Shown here: one piece after another, positions 43,433 to 55,988 of the stretch
How the letters are laid out: every line of letters starts with the position of its first letter
How positions within the stretch are numbered: position 1 is the stretch's first letter
Assembly (NCBI GenBank): GCA_015143295.1
Contig: CM026560.1
Coordinates: 8,992,501-9,056,500 of the forward strand
Direction: 5' to 3'
Source of the DNA: Tetracentron sinense
Taxonomy: Eukaryota; Streptophyta; Magnoliopsida; Trochodendrales; Trochodendraceae
DNA length: 64,000 bases
Notes under the pieces: model-generated
What the model was told of the DNA's origin: nothing
Databases searched by the model: none
What the model saw: only the letters and a program-made list of their open reading frames with translations
Translations under genes and position numbers: made by a program

Positions 43433-46340
43433 GTGAACCCTCAGCAAAGAGCAGACATGATCAGTTTCCTGAAGAGCTACAGTGATATCTTCGCCTGGTC
43501 ATATGCAGACATGTCAGGTTTAGACCCAGCATTGGTGGTACACAGACTGTCCCTGAACCCTGACGTCAGACCAGTTAAGCAGAAACTGAGACGGATGAGG
43601 CCCGAATGGTCACAGAAGGTCAAGGAAGAAGTTAAAAAGAAGATCAGCGCAGACTTCCTAGCAATAGCAACCTACCCTGAGTGGTTAGCCAACATTGTCC
43701 CAGTACCCAAGAAGGACAGTAAGGTCCAAATGTGTATTGACTACCGAAATCTGAATAGGGCAAGCCCCAAGGATAATTTTTCTCTCCCGCATATCGATAT
43801 TCTGGTTGACAATACTGCAGGGCATGAGACTCTCTCATTCATGGATGGTTTCTCCGGATACAACCAAATCAGGATGACTAAAGAAGACACAGAGAAAACC
43901 TTCTTCATAACACCTTGGGGCACATTCTGCTACAAGGTCATGCCCTTTAGACTCAAGAACGTAAGGGCCACCTATCAGAGGGCCATGATAGCCTTGTTCC
44001 ACGACATGATTCATAAGTCAACAGAAATCTATATGGATGACATGATCGTCAAATAACTTACTGCCTGACAGCACCCTGAAGACTCGAAGAGATTCTACGA
44101 CAGACTCAGAGAGTTCGGCCTAAGACTGAATCCGACTAAATGCGTCTTTAGAGTCTCATCAGGAAAGCTCTTTGGCTTCATAGTCAGCAAACGAAGCATC
44201 GAGATCGATCCAGTCAAAGCCAAGGCTATCATCGAAATGTCGACTCCCCACACTGAAAAGGAAATCCGAGGGTTCCTGGGTAGAATTCAGCACATCAACA
44301 GATTCATTTCTCAACTCACTCTGATATGCGAACCAATCTTCAAGCTTCTCCGGAAGAACACACTGAAAATATGGATAGCAGAATACCAACAAGCCTTTGA
44401 TAGAATAAAGCAGTATCTTCTGAATCCTCCAGTACTTGTACCCCCTATACCAGGACGACCCCTGCTACTATACATCTCTGTATAAGAGACCTCCATGGGG
44501 TGCGTCCTGGCACAGCATGACGAGACAGGCATGTAAAGTCCATGTTTTTGTATTGACATATTCCGATGTCAAAACAAGTGAGTCTAGGTGTCTAGGTGTG
44601 TATCTTGAGTCATTACCTTCAAGCATCCACGCCAAAGCGAAGATGAAGACCAAAGAAGACCGGTTGATCCACTCGATTAATCATTTCCTTCATAGCATGG
44701 TAAGTGACCTAGATACCATACTACCATAGGTTGGATTTGACCTAGAATTATCCTAACATGATGCCTTAGGTGTTAAGTGATCTAGACTAACCATACGGAA
44801 CCTAGGTGATGAAATAAACAGTGCAAAACTTGTTTTAAATTCAGAAATTTTTTAAAACATCAAGGTTGCTTGTTTTGGATGTATCTCACAAACCGTAGCT
44901 TGGATTTTACTTCATAATATGTCAAAACGACCGCGTCAAAAAGAGCTACAACTTTTGTGAAGGGTACGAGACCCAAAAATGAAGTTTAAAATTCAGGTTG
45001 GCACCTCAGGGTCGACCCTGGGTATAGAAAAATTTGTATGCTGAAAATTGGCAGAGAGTTGGAAAAGTGAGGTTCGACCCTGGAGGACCATCCGGTCGAC
45101 TGAAAGGCACCATCCGGTCGACCGAATGATCCCCATGGATCGACCCTGATATGGGTTTTCTTGCCAAATTCGGTTTTCATGCTTTTTTGAGTATTTAGCA
45201 ACTTTAACACCTTCTAAAACCTGGTTTTTGAATTCCCTATTTATAGAGAACCCTTCCACTTCGTGGAGAAAAACTTTGGAGAAGTATTGAGAAGGTTTTT
45301 AACTCCTTCTAGAGTCCATAAATACTCTAGAAAACTTAGTGTTCTCCTTCCCTTTTGTTAGTGCATTAAACCTAGAGATTACAAGCCAAAAGTTCCAATA
45401 TTGATTGTTTGGACTTGTCCTTTGAAGGAGTCCATCTAGGTATTGATTTCTGTCAAACCATCAACCCATTCTGGATAGAACACCTTGGCCGGAGTATTCC
45501 GGAGCCTTTCTGAAGGAGATTGATCCAAGAAGGATCGTGGTAGAGTGATTTGGTCGGTGGATTCCGAAGCAGTCATCGACGGAGATCGATCAGAAGATCG
45601 TGGACTGTTTTCGAGACACAAAGAGAAGTACAAGCGGATGCGTTTGATCACGGGACTTGAGAGTACGTGATGACTTTTCGAGGTGTGGAGGACTAAGAAC
45701 TGAAGGATCGAAGTGTCGAGTCCGAAGGAGTCAAGTTCGAGTCTTGTAAGTTCTCGTTTACTTTGTCTTAATGGATACTCATGACTGGACTAACTCCCGT
45801 GGTTTTTCCCGGAAGGGTTTCCACGTAAAAATCCTTTTCTTGTGGTTTGCTTGGTTTTCCTTATTCCACACTTGATTATCATCTTCCCTCAAGATTAATA
45901 ACTTAATTTTTAAAATCATTGAAAGGGTAGATAGACTATTAGGGAAACCGAACCATCTCCTCGAACTTGTAGATTCTCAACTCAAACCCTAGATTTGGGA
46001 TTCATCGAATTTGATTTTTTAAGGCAGAACAGAGCAAACCATCTACTACATCAGTAAGCGCCTGCTAGAGTATGAAGAGCAGTACAGTCCTCTTGAGAAG
46101 ACATGTCTGGCACTAGTTTGGGCTACTCAGCGTCTTCGGCACTATCTGCTTTCCAACCCGATAATCCTGATCTCCCGGATGGACCCACTCAAGTACTTAC
46201 TGGAAAAGCCAGCCACCACCGGAAGGACTGGCCGATGGCTTATGATGTTGTCTGAATTCGACATCACATACATGACATATAAGTCAATCAAGGGGTAGGC
46301 GATAGAAAATCACCTTGCCCACAGTCCAACACAGGATTAT
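43433..46340 (+). pseudogene. Reverse transcriptase and RNase H of pol, interrupted
   Basis: RT runs from 43433 with the YMDDM catalytic motif near 44034, followed at once by a stop near 44054. The thumb and connection follow in the same frame with further stops. RNase H starts near 44440, is cut at 44531 by a 1490-bp insertion and resumes at 46022-46027, exactly where the host duplication AGGCA repeats. A stop at about 46297 follows. Confidence 0.88.
44532..46021 (+). mobile_element. 1.49-kb insertion, probable copia-type solo LTR
   Basis: Flanked by exact AGGCA copies (44527-44531 and 46022-46026). It starts TGTAAAGTCC, has a TATTTATAGA promoter box near 45238, and contains ctcccgtggtttttcccgg and gggtttccacgt near 45800-45830. 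That phrase is common near the end of plant Ty1/copia LTRs. The right end is TTTTTTA rather than CA, so it may be mutated or my class call may be wrong. No coding domain is inside. Confidence 0.6.
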
Positions 46341-47037
46341 GTGTGTATATGATCGGTTTCCAGACGAAGCCATCCTGTATGCAGAAGCAGATGAACAAGA
46401 GTACTCTGGTTGGGAGTTTTACTTTGATGGAGCTGCTAACAGTCATAGGCACGAGGCAGGAGCAATCCTGATCTCACCCAAGGGAGCACACCTCCCTATC
46501 TCAGTCAAGCTGAAGTTCAAATGCTCCAATAATGAGGCAGAATACGAGGCGTGTATAGCCGGACTGAAAGAAGCCCTGAGTATCGGGATTGAAGAGGTAG
46601 ACGTTTACGGTAACTTGTCTCTGGTAATCTGTCAGGCGAATGAATCTTGGGTCATCCGAGAAGCAAGGCTAGTCCTATACCTGGCCTACCTCAATCTGCT
46701 AATTAGTCGGTTCAAAAGAATCAGCTTCAGCCACAAGTCTAGAAACCAAAACAGATTCGTCGAAGCATTGGCCACTCTCGCTTCCATGATACAGATCCCC
46801 ACAAACATCATGCTCTGGCCAATTGAAATTCAGCAACAGGATCAGCCGGCCTACTGCCTTCAGATCGACGAAGTGTCAGACAACAAACTTTGGTATGCAG
46901 ACATCAAGCAGTACCTCGAGGACGGGACTTTCCCTCTCAATGCTACCAAGACAGACCGTCGGGCAATCAGAAAACTGGCTATTCAGTTCATCCTATCAGG
47001 AGGAATCTTGTACAAGAGGTCACCGAACCTACTCTAG
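46315..47037 (+). pseudogene. Second (archaeal-type) RNase H of pol
   Basis: Intact for 240 codons. The region has YFDGAAN at its start and NNEAEYEA further on, which carry the expected acidic residues of an RNase H fold. A second RNase H between the first RNase H and integrase is diagnostic of the Tat clade. A TAG at 47035 separates it from integrase. Confidence 0.82.
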
Positions 47038-48139
47038 CTCAGATGCCTAGATACCAGTGAAGCAGCACAGGTAGTCGAAAAAGTTCACGGAGGAACTTGC
47101 GGCCCACACATGAACGAGCTGATGCTCTCCAAGAAGATACTCAGGCTGGGCTACTACTAGTCTACCATGGAATCAGACTGTTGCAAGCACGTGCAGAAGT
47201 GCCACCAGTGCCAAATCTACACCGATAGGGTAAATGAACTGCCAAACAAGCTGCACAATCTCACTGCTCCTTGGCCATTCTCAGCTTGGGGCATTGACAT
47301 CATCGAACCCATAGCTCCGAAAGCATCTAACGGACATCGATTCATTCTGGTAGCAATCGATTATTTTAAAAAATGGGTCGAGACAGCCTCTTATGCCAGC
47401 ATCACAGGCTCAGTGGTTCAGTGTTTTCTAAAAAGGGATACCATCTGCCGATATAGGGTCCCGTATGAGATTGTAACAGACAATGATCTCAACTTCTGTA
47501 ACAAATGGATGACTGATCTCTGCCAGAAATTCAAGATCCAGCATCACAATTCTACGCCATACAGGCCACAGACCAATGGTGCAGTCGAAGTCACAAACAA
47601 AAACCTGAAGAAAATCATCAAGAAGATGGCAACCAAGTACTCTACCTGGTATGAGATGCTCCCCTATGCACTCATGGCCTACAAAACGTCCATCCGAACC
47701 TCAACTGGGGTAACACCATTCTCTCTGGCCTATGGTATAGAAGCAGTCCTCTCCATTGAAGTACAGATTTCATCACTCCGGGTGTTAATGGAAGCAGAGC
47801 TCTCAGAAGCAGAATGGGCACAGACCCGGTATGAGCAACTGAATCTGATTGAAGAGCGGCGACTAAAAACCATCAATCACTCTCAGACCTATCAGAGGCA
47901 CATGACTAGGGCATTCAACAAGAAAGTCAAGCCGAGAAGCATCGAGATTGGTGACCTGGTACTCCGAAAAATGTTACCAAATCGCCCTGACCTAAGGAGC
48001 AAGTTCACCCCCAACTACGAAGGCCCATACATTGTCCGAGATAAATTCTCAGGCGAGCGCCCTTCGATTCGGACATATGGATGACGAAGACCTCCCAGAA
48101 TCCGTCAACATGGACAAAGTCAAAAGATACTACGCTTAG
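47038..48139 (+). pseudogene. Integrase of pol, decayed at both ends
   Basis: An HHCC zinc-binding region spans about 47083-47216, broken by a stop at about 47158. Counting from the Met at 47167, the catalytic core has Asp44, Asp105 and Glu141, the DD35E spacing. A GDLVLRK motif of the C-terminal domain lies near 47950. A frameshift near 48060 ends the long frame, and the natural terminus is probably about 48139. Confidence 0.88.
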
Positions 48140-49915
48140 GCGCTTTGCACTTGTAGTTTCTCCAGGAAATGACAAGAGGCCATCCTTGGCACACTCTTCA
48201 TTCCTCTTTTCATGTAACCCGTTTACAAATCAATGAAATTCGTTGGTTAGCCCCTCAAGCCTGACAGCCCTTCTTTCATTTCACCTTTTCAGGGACACTC
48301 TCCCTTGCCCCCTGCAGCATTTGCCTGAACTACGTCATGACCTGATCCTGCAAAGGGTACGTAGGCAACTTGACAAAATCAAGTTCGGTCACAAAAAGGG
48401 TAATCATCCCCCAACGCTCCCTAAGTAGAGACCTTCTTCTCCCTAGAAAGAGTCATCGACTATTCCCCACTGCGTTACTCCCCAAGCAGAGGCAAACTAT
48501 CCGGACTCTTTCCCCAACGTCTCCAGAAAAATCCCCGGGCAGAGACAACCTCTCTATCCTCAGCACAGACAACTTCTCTCACCCTCCCTAGCAGAGACAA
48601 TCTCTCAACATTCCCCAGCGGAGGAAAAAAGAAAAAAGAGGCACCTGTTGGGAAACCTAAATCCCCCAGAAAGTGAAAATCAATTATGATAAAACAAACT
48701 TCCAAGGGAGTGCAAATCAACAACAGCAGGAGAAATCTCAGGGTGTCCCAAACTTCGGTCCCCCAGCCTACATTTCATCCTACTCCAAGCCCTTCTAGAT
48801 CTCCTAGGAACTACAAGTTCAAGCGCAATATCACATCTGTATCCTCAGCGGAAATATCATCCTCAATCCTCAGAGGAGCGCCATTCAGGGCAATGACGGG
48901 AGAAGACCTTTTTTTCCCCAGCAATATAGATTCCCCCAGCAATCGCAGGCATAAGTGAAAACCGGCAATGGCCTCATTGCAATAAAATCATACGATACCC
49001 AGACCTAGTCTTGTGACTAGGGACAAAAAAGAGGCAAAAATCAATCAGCTTCACAGGCATGAGGAAAATCGGCAAGGGCCTCATCGCGCAAAAATTATGT
49101 GAACCCTATGACTTGGTCATTCCAAGAGTAAAAAAGGGAGAAAAGCTGAAGATCAGTTTTGCAACAGAATCCGGCAGCAGTCAGTCTAGCCAGATAAATC
49201 CCTTACAACAATCCCCAACAGATGGCGGAAGAACAACTTCCCCGACACTAGTCTCCAGCAGAGTTTAGATCCCCGGCAGTGATCTACGACAGTGTCATAT
49301 CCCCTAACAGATCCCCAGTAACGGTCTACAACGGTGTCACACTCCCCAGCGGATCTCCAGCAGAAGCATCCAATTTGCTCCCCAACAAGCTTCTCCTCAG
49401 CCAGAGTCTATATCTCCAGCAGTGACAAGACAAACAAGTCTACCCATGAACATTCCAATAGTGACGAACCATCTTCTGAGTCATACTCTACTCTCCAAGA
49501 ACGAAAGGCAGACTACATGATCCCCAAGCCCTGACTAAGGCACTTTGCAGGCAAAACTAAAAGCTAGTTGGACATTCTTTCTGGTGAAATCAAACCTTTT
49601 ACAAAAGTCCAAAACATTTTATAAAAATGTTTTCAAAACAGACCTTCTGGTATCCAGACTAGGTCATACCAACCTACACTAAGCAGCCCCAGCAAGACAT
49701 AGCAGAAGAAGCCAACGCCATGCATCTCCGCAAGTCGCAATCAATAGAGTCATGGGAAAGCATCCTCGCCTTTATCCCCTACATGACATCCCTACATGGC
49801 ATCACATCCTATGTGACCAAATTCCTTAGCATCAATCAACTTGATCAAAATCCAGCGCCTCTCGGCCATTTCAACCATCCGGCTAGTGCCTCTTGGAAAT
49901 GCCGCAATCTTTTCA
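48140..49915 (+). other. 3' non-coding region of the Ogre-like element
   Basis: C- and A-rich sequence with recurrent short phrases such as cccagcagagac and ccccagcagt (48480-49340). They look like a degenerate minisatellite. No env-like or other protein is recognisable. Confidence 0.6.
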
Positions 49916-50440
49916 ACACCCTTGTGTGTCTCCGACATCCGGTGTGCTCCTTGGCAATCTCGCCATACCGCAGCATTACCTTCTGCATATCACTCTTTTC
50001 GACACCCCTGTGTGTCTCCGACATCCGGTGTGCTTCTTGGTAATCTCGCCATATCGCAGCATTACCTCCTGCATGTCTCCCTTTTCGACACCCTCGCGTG
50101 TCTCCAACATCCGATGTGCTCTTTGGCAATCTCACCATACCGCAGCATTACTTCCTGCATGTCTTCCTTTTCAACACCCCCGCGTGTCCCCTACATCCGG
50201 TATGCTCATTGGCAAACTCGCTATACCGCAGCATCACCGCCTGCATCTCTTCCTTTTCGATACCCCCGTGTGTCTTCGGTATCCAGTGTGCTCCTTGGCA
50301 ATCTCGCCAGACTGCAGCATCACCTCCTGCATGTCACCCCTCTTTGTGACACCCGTGTGTCCTTGACATCGTGTGTACATTTACAATGTACACCACCTGC
50401 ATGTCACCCCTTCTACACCATGTGTGTTCTTGATGCCCTG
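49916..50440 (+). repeat. 86-bp tandem array in the 3' region of the Ogre-like element
   Basis: Five units start at acacc near 49916, 50002, 50088, 50174 and 50260 (exact 86-bp steps). A sixth, degenerate one starts near 50349. Each unit contains a form of tccgacatccggtgtgctc, tggcaatctcgccata and ccgcagcattacc. No frame of the array has a stop, so open frames of up to 227 codons run through it in all three forward frames. That is a property of the repeat, not evidence for a gene. Confidence 0.9.
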
Positions 50441-50700
50441 TGTGTCTTTTCTATCAACTTGATCAAACCCCTCCGACAAGCACCTCCGGGCTGTGCCATC
50501 CTTTCATCCATCAATCCCCAGTGAGTAGTCTGAACTACTCGCTCACCCCCAACAGTGGTCATAACACTTCATCTCACCATTGCACTCACCATTTGCACCA
50601 CATGCATACATCATTCTACATCCCCAAGATCCAACCTCGGTGTAAAAATAGGATGATTCCAATTTTTGTCATTCAAATCGCCAACCTTAGCATTCTCCAG

Positions 50701-50714
50701 CAAAGAGGGGCAGC
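50701..50714 (+). other. Polypurine tract
   Basis: CAAAGAGGGGCAGC directly precedes the TG of the 3' LTR. It would prime plus-strand synthesis and is in the expected position. Confidence 0.8.
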
Positions 50715-53429
50715 TGTAAGCACCCAATTTTTAAACCCCATCTAACCATGGTTAAAATATTTTGACCATGGTTATCCCCTGCCAAATTCCCTAAACCCTA
50801 GGTAAACCTCTAGTTAGTCTTAGGCCTCACCATGAGTCAAACCCTAGAAAAACCCTAATACCAAACCCTAACTCTAGGTAAACCCCAGTTAAACCCTTAG
50901 CTAAACCATAGGTAAACCCTAGACTCAACCTAGTTAAACCCTAGGACCTATCCCTAGTTTAACCCTAGTTGAACCCTAGTACAAAACCCATGTCAAAACC
51001 TAGCCCTAGGTGACCTTAGTCGATGCCCTAGCCTAGCCCTAAAGCCCTTAGGGCTTAAATCCTAAGTCCATGGCCTATAGGGGCCTAACCCCTAGTCTAA
51101 GCCCACAAGGCTCGAAAACCCTAAGGTAAAACCCCCCATACCCATATGTGCTGGGCCTGGCCCAATTCAATTAAGTTTTCTTATTGTCAGTAGAGAGTCT
51201 ACCGACAATTAAAATTGGCATGTTTTCATATTGTCGGTAGACTTTCTACCGACAATATGCAAGATTCGAGTTTGCAGTCTCCAAACGCCCTGCACACTCC
51301 ACCCTCACTTCATACTCTCCCTTCACTACTCTTACTCGACCTCCAGAGGGTCCATACAAGTTCTCCCCCTTCTACTTAATCCCTCCTAGGTCCCTAGTTG
51401 CCTCCTCTATAAAACCCAACACCACCACCTGTGCAAACGGTCTGCAAAATTCTCAAAGGAAAAACCATGTCTGAAATCCTCTCCCTCAGCCTCTCCAGCA
51501 CCTTAGTTATAATCCCATGACTCCCCTAGACCTACCTCAAGCTCTCCAGCTACTACAACCCATCACAAAAGCACCACCATCACTGTGCACAGTCCACCGT
51601 CCATTTTGACAGAAGCAGAGCATCACGGTAGGGACTTCCCTACCCTCTTTTTTTCTTGGTTTATCATCAATGTGAACCCCTGGTCATCTCCAGAGGGCTT
51701 ATGTGCTTGAATTTTGGTGCTTAGTAGGTAAACTGAACCCAACAGGGTGTTCACCCACCTAAACCATAGGTGTGGTGAACCCCTACGGGTATATCACCTT
51801 CCACAAAACTCTCAGGCCACAGTAAGACTTTCTAGGGGTCCCTCAAATCATGAGGGAACCCCTGGTGACCCTGGTGCACAGCCCATAGGGCAAAAATCCG
51901 GTTTTTAGCAAAACCAGGAATGGCAGTAATCTCAGTACTGCCATTCCTGGCCTCTTCTATTTCAAGCTTGTTTGGCCTACCTAGGTGGGCCCTGGTCCAT
52001 GTCCAGGGCCCAAAAAGAACTCCTCTCATCCCAATGGACCTCACCTGGTCCTTCCAGGTGCAGGGGTTAAGCCTAACCATGGTTAAACCCTGAAAATCGA
52101 AACTGTGCATATTGGCGGTAGTGCTTTTACCGACCATAATTTTTTGCCTAGTTTTTGATTGGCGGTAAAACCTTTACCGCCAATTTGAACCCTCTGTCAC
52201 AATGACTTTGCAACCTTATAGGGCCCACTCCAGACATCCCCTGGGGCCCACACCAGACTCAAACTCTTCTCAGGAGTCCCCTCTACACTCCCATGATCTT
52301 GGTTCACCCTGGGTTACACCTTAACCCTAGTTAATCAGTGGCAAAACCACGGTTATGAACACTGCCTTAGTGTCGATAATCCCATTACCGACATTAACTA
52401 TGTTTTTGATTTTGGGCTTTTGCAGGGCGTAGGCCTAGTAGGAGGCCACTTTAGGCCCTGCCTAGCCCCCTGGGCCCACCTTGGATTTCACTTGACCCTT
52501 AACCACGGTTAAATACATCATCGGTTAACGTTTAAATGCGGTTAAGCACCCCTTAACTTCACAAATCTTGGGAAATTAATCTAAAAATCCTAAAAAATCA
52601 CTTTGACGATAAAAGTGAATTTGACTCTCTTCCTAACCCTGGTTAGCAACCCTAACCGCAGATAGAACCCTCCTTAACTTCGGTTAGCAACCCTAATCAT
52701 AGTTATTTTCGGTTTATGGCCTACCGGGCCTAAAAACCAAGTCTACCCGACTTTCCTTCGGCGTACCGGGCCTCTCCTTAGCCTACCGAACTAAAACTCA
52801 CTTCCCCTTGACTATGGTTAGCAACCCTAACCACAGTTAGTTCGGCCTAACCCCGGTTAGCAACCCTAACTCGGGCCGAACTCCATCCTAGTCTACCGGA
52901 CTACCCCTAAGCCTACCAGGCTTGAATACCTTTCACTTGACCTCCCTTGGTCAACCAAACCCTAATCTACCGGACTAGTCCATGTTAGTCACCCTTGGTG
53001 TACACACACACGCCCCTAGCCTCGGCACAGGCACACGTGCCAGAACTACGCTCAGTCTGATCTCACCCTGTGAGTACGTAGGCAAGCCAACCCGGGTTCG
53101 ACCCAGTTAGCTTTTCCTTTCTTGGATTAGGGTTAACTTAAACATTCCGACATTCTAATCAAGATTAATTTTAGTTGGCTTAAACCTGGGGAGTACGGAA
53201 CCGTTGTAAAAACGAAAGCCTCGGGGTGCCTAACACCTTCCCCGGACTTAACTGAACTCCTTACCCTGATCTCACTCACAGACCAAAACTTTATCCAAAC
53301 TCGAGGGACTTATCCCTTCTGAATGAATAGGTGGCGACTTTTAAGTGTAAAACACTTTCACACCCGCGAGAGTATACAGGTAATCGACAACATCCTCCCT
53401 TGTGAGTGTCACAGAAATCCGCGCTCACA
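50715..53429 (+). repeat. 3' LTR of the Ogre-like element (2715 bp)
   Basis: Collinear with the 5' LTR throughout. It starts TGTAAGCACCC, ends CTCACA and is followed by the duplication GTTGT. Several palindromes are better preserved here than in the 5' LTR. That suggests the perfect forms are ancestral. Confidence 0.92.
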
Positions 53430-53651
53430 GTTGTTGATTCAACTCATTGCAAAAAAACTTGTAAAAACAATGACAAGTGTCACTACATCTAGGGCTAGCA
53501 TTCCTCTCTGGATTGCTTGATTATTGGTGTAATTAAAGACGGTATTGCTGTATTGGTGTAATTCGTCTCTGGAAATTTCTAATTTTTTCAAATTGTACAC
53601 AGCTTCACTATCCAAGCTAGAGGGGTGGGTGGCCGACTGGACACCATGGAC

Positions 53652-54080
53652 TTCAAGTCTTCATCTATATGTGAAGTCAGTGGTAGCTATCTTACCCACC
53701 AAAAAACCAAATGCTGCATAAGTCAAGAGCTGTGGAGGGCACCCACAATGCAAAGTGAGCTCAACCTTACTTGGATGAACAATGTAACCATATATCAGTG
53801 ATTAACGGACTAGGCGGTAAGCTATGCCTCTAACAGTCGAGTCCTCATGTCCCTAGCTTTTAACACCCCTTCAACCCTGGTTAAGATTAAATAAATTAAA
53901 ATTGAGAATTTTTTTTTCCTTCTAAAAACAAAGGTTGGATTGCTTAACGCTAGAGGGCTAGAGTAGGGGTCAACAAAGTAATTGTAGTTCAAACAGATAC
54001 TATTCTTTTTTTTTGCATTAAAATAATAAAAATTTCCTTGGCCTAAACTTTTCAAACAGTCATATAAGTGTCAAAACCTA
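53652..54080. repeat. Direct repeat R, left copy
   Basis: Shares ttcaagtcttca, aatgctgcataagtcaagag, gtggagggcacccacaatgc, atatcagtgattaacggact and ttccttggcctaaacttttc with 55058-55925, in the same order. It includes a foldback-family fragment (53855-53960). The two copies flank a LINE fragment. Confidence 0.8.
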
Positions 54081-55057
54081 TCTGAGGTATTACAAATGCT
54101 GACAGGAATTTTGGAGATTTCGTCCACTGTGTAGCTGGGAAAGAGGCTCCTCAGCTGGTCTTGATCCCACTCATGGTTATTGGCTTTGATGAGATTTGAA
54201 ACCTGAATGTTGGGAAGGGATATGCCCTCCAAAGGTAAAGGTCTGAACTGGGGCAGTGAGGGCACCCATGGAACCAACGCGGCCTGGACCTCCACACCAT
54301 TTCCAATTTGCCAACGGGCTCCTTGCATGAGAACCTTTCGACCTGCTATAATACTCCGCCATCCCCATGACAGGCGGTTACCAGGCTAGGCTTCAAGAAA
54401 AGAGCATTTGGGATAATATCGTGCTTTAAGAGTTTGAGCCCAAAGGGAGGTGGGCTCCGTAAGAAGGCGCCACCCCTGCTTTGCCAGAAGGCCCACATTG
54501 AAACAATGCAAGTCCCACAGCTCGAGCCCGCCCTGATCTTTGGGTTGGCACAAACTCTTCCAGCTAGCCCAATGAAATTTTGAGTTGTGAGCCTGGTTCC
54601 ACCAAAATTTTGCGACCGCGTCATTCACTTCTTTGACCCACTTCTTGGGGAGCAAGAAGCAACTCATAGTATATGCTGGGATAGCTTGGACTACCGCTTT
54701 GATCATCACCCCTCGACCCGCCTGTGAAAGAAGATTGCCCATCCACCCTTACATCTTGGTGAGAATTCGTCGCTTCAAGTTCGCATCTTGGAGGGACCGA
54801 ACTCTGTTGGCATGCCCCAAATAAGATTCTTGAGCCACCAGAGAGCGGATATTGAGTATTCGGGCAATAATCTTTCAAAAATGCCTCGGGGTATTCTGGC
54901 TAAACGCCAGGCCTGATTTGGAATGGTTAACCATCTGACCAGACGCTTGCCCATAGGAGGTTAGCAAGTCCCGTAGTATGGCTAGTTCCTCAAGGTTTGC
55001 CTGCAAAAACATAATAAAGTCATCGGCGAAAAACAAGTGTGAGGTGCACAGGTACAA
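54081..55057 (-). pseudogene. L1-like LINE fragment: end of reverse transcriptase and downstream domain
   Basis: Read on the minus strand from 55057, the RT catalytic motif FFADD is followed by broken frames. These carry typical plant LINE phrases: an AGRGVMIKAVVQAIPAYTMS stretch near 54680-54720, then FWWNQ and GGLELWDL near 54510-54610. At least three frameshifts and a stop are present. The 5' half of the element, including endonuclease, is absent. Confidence 0.85.
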
Positions 55058-55925
55058 TTCAAGTCTTCAACTCTATGTGAAGTCAGTGGCAAGGTTTGAA
55101 ATTTCAACTTCGCGAAATTTCAGTTTTAGATAATCCCAACCACATCGAAACTGAATTTATTTTGAAAATCAGGCCGAAATTTTGGATTTCGAAGATTTCG
55201 GAATTTCGGCCGAAATCTGATTTTTTATTTTTAGATAGTTTTTTTTCATTGTTTTTTTTTAATTAAAATTTCAAAATATTTTGAAATATTTCGAAATTTT
55301 TACTAAATTTCGTGAAATTTCAAACATTTATAAATTAATTTTAAAAATAAAATAATAATATTTATATAAATATATAAAATTTTAATAAAATATTATTTTT
55401 TAACATATATATATAATTAATAAAACATTAATATTTCGGATTTCGAAATTTCGTCGGGATTTCGGTTCGCGTTGACAGGCTCGAAATCGTGGAAAATTTC
55501 AAAATTAAAAACCTTTGTCAGTGCCAAATGCTGCATAAGTCAAGAGCTGTGGAGGGCACCCACAATGCAAAGCGAGCTCAACCTTGCATGGATGAACAAT
55601 GTAACCATATATCAGTGATTAACGGACTAGGCGGTAAGCTTCGCATCTGACCGTTGAGTCCTATGTCCCTAGCTTTAACACCCCTTCAACCCTGGTTAAG
55701 CTTAAATAAATTAAAATTGAGAAATATATATATATATTTTTTCCTAAAAACCAAGGTTGGATTGCTTAACCCTAGGGGTGAGTGAATCTTAACCAAAAGG
55801 CTGGAGTAGGGCTCACCATAGTAATTGTAGTTCAAACGGATATTATTCTTTTTTTTTTGCATTAAAATAATAAAAATTTCCTTGGCCTAAACTTTTCAAA
55901 CAGTCATATAAGTGTCTAAACCTAG
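55058..55925. repeat. Direct repeat R, right copy (with a hAT-like insertion)
   Basis: Matches 53652-54080 on both sides of the insertion at 55090-55516. It lacks a segment of about 25 bp (tagctatcttacccaccaaa and a few more bases) present in the left copy. It ends about 60 bp before the flotillin stop codon. Confidence 0.8.
55090..55516. mobile_element. hAT-like element, about 427 bp
   Basis: Starts CAAGGTTTGAAATTTC and ends with AAAATTTCAAAATTAAAAAC then CTTT. The flanks are GTCAGTGG (55082-55089) and GTCAGTGC (55517-55524), 7 of 8 identical. The interior is saturated with GAAATTTCG-type motifs in both orientations. Its absence from the left R copy gives independent support. Confidence 0.7.
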
Positions 55926-55988
55926 ATATAAAAGATTAAAACCTATGAACTTTTAAGTCATGGAGATCTCAAAATAAGGACAATGGGT

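Larger units (their letters stand above)
33923..53429 (+). mobile_element. Ogre-like (Tat clade) Ty3/gypsy LTR retrotransposon, 19.5 kb
   Basis: The LTRs 33923-36640 and 50715-53429 start TGAAAGCACCC and TGTAAGCACCC and both end CTCACA. The target duplication GTTGT is exact (33918-33922 and 53430-53434). Between them, in order, are a primer-binding site, an extra ORF upstream of gag, gag, protease with a G-patch-like segment, RT, RNase H, a second (archaeal-type) RNase H, integrase, a long 3' non-coding region and a purine tract. The extra ORF1 and second RNase H define the Ogre/Tat lineage. All reading frames carry stops or frameshifts, so this copy is dead. A 1.49-kb insertion lies in its RNase H. 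Confidence 0.93.

Noticed and set aside
49916..50440. CRISPR-like array
   Set aside because: Units are tandem with no unique spacers, and the host is a plant nuclear genome.
49720..50524. Overlapping open frames of 83 to 227 codons in three forward frames
   Set aside because: They are translations of an 86-bp tandem repeat that lacks stops; no protein family and no start context.
53652..55925. R repeats as the LTRs of a small retrotransposon around the LINE fragment
   Set aside because: R lacks TG...CA ends, a primer-binding site and a purine tract, and the interior is a minus-strand LINE.
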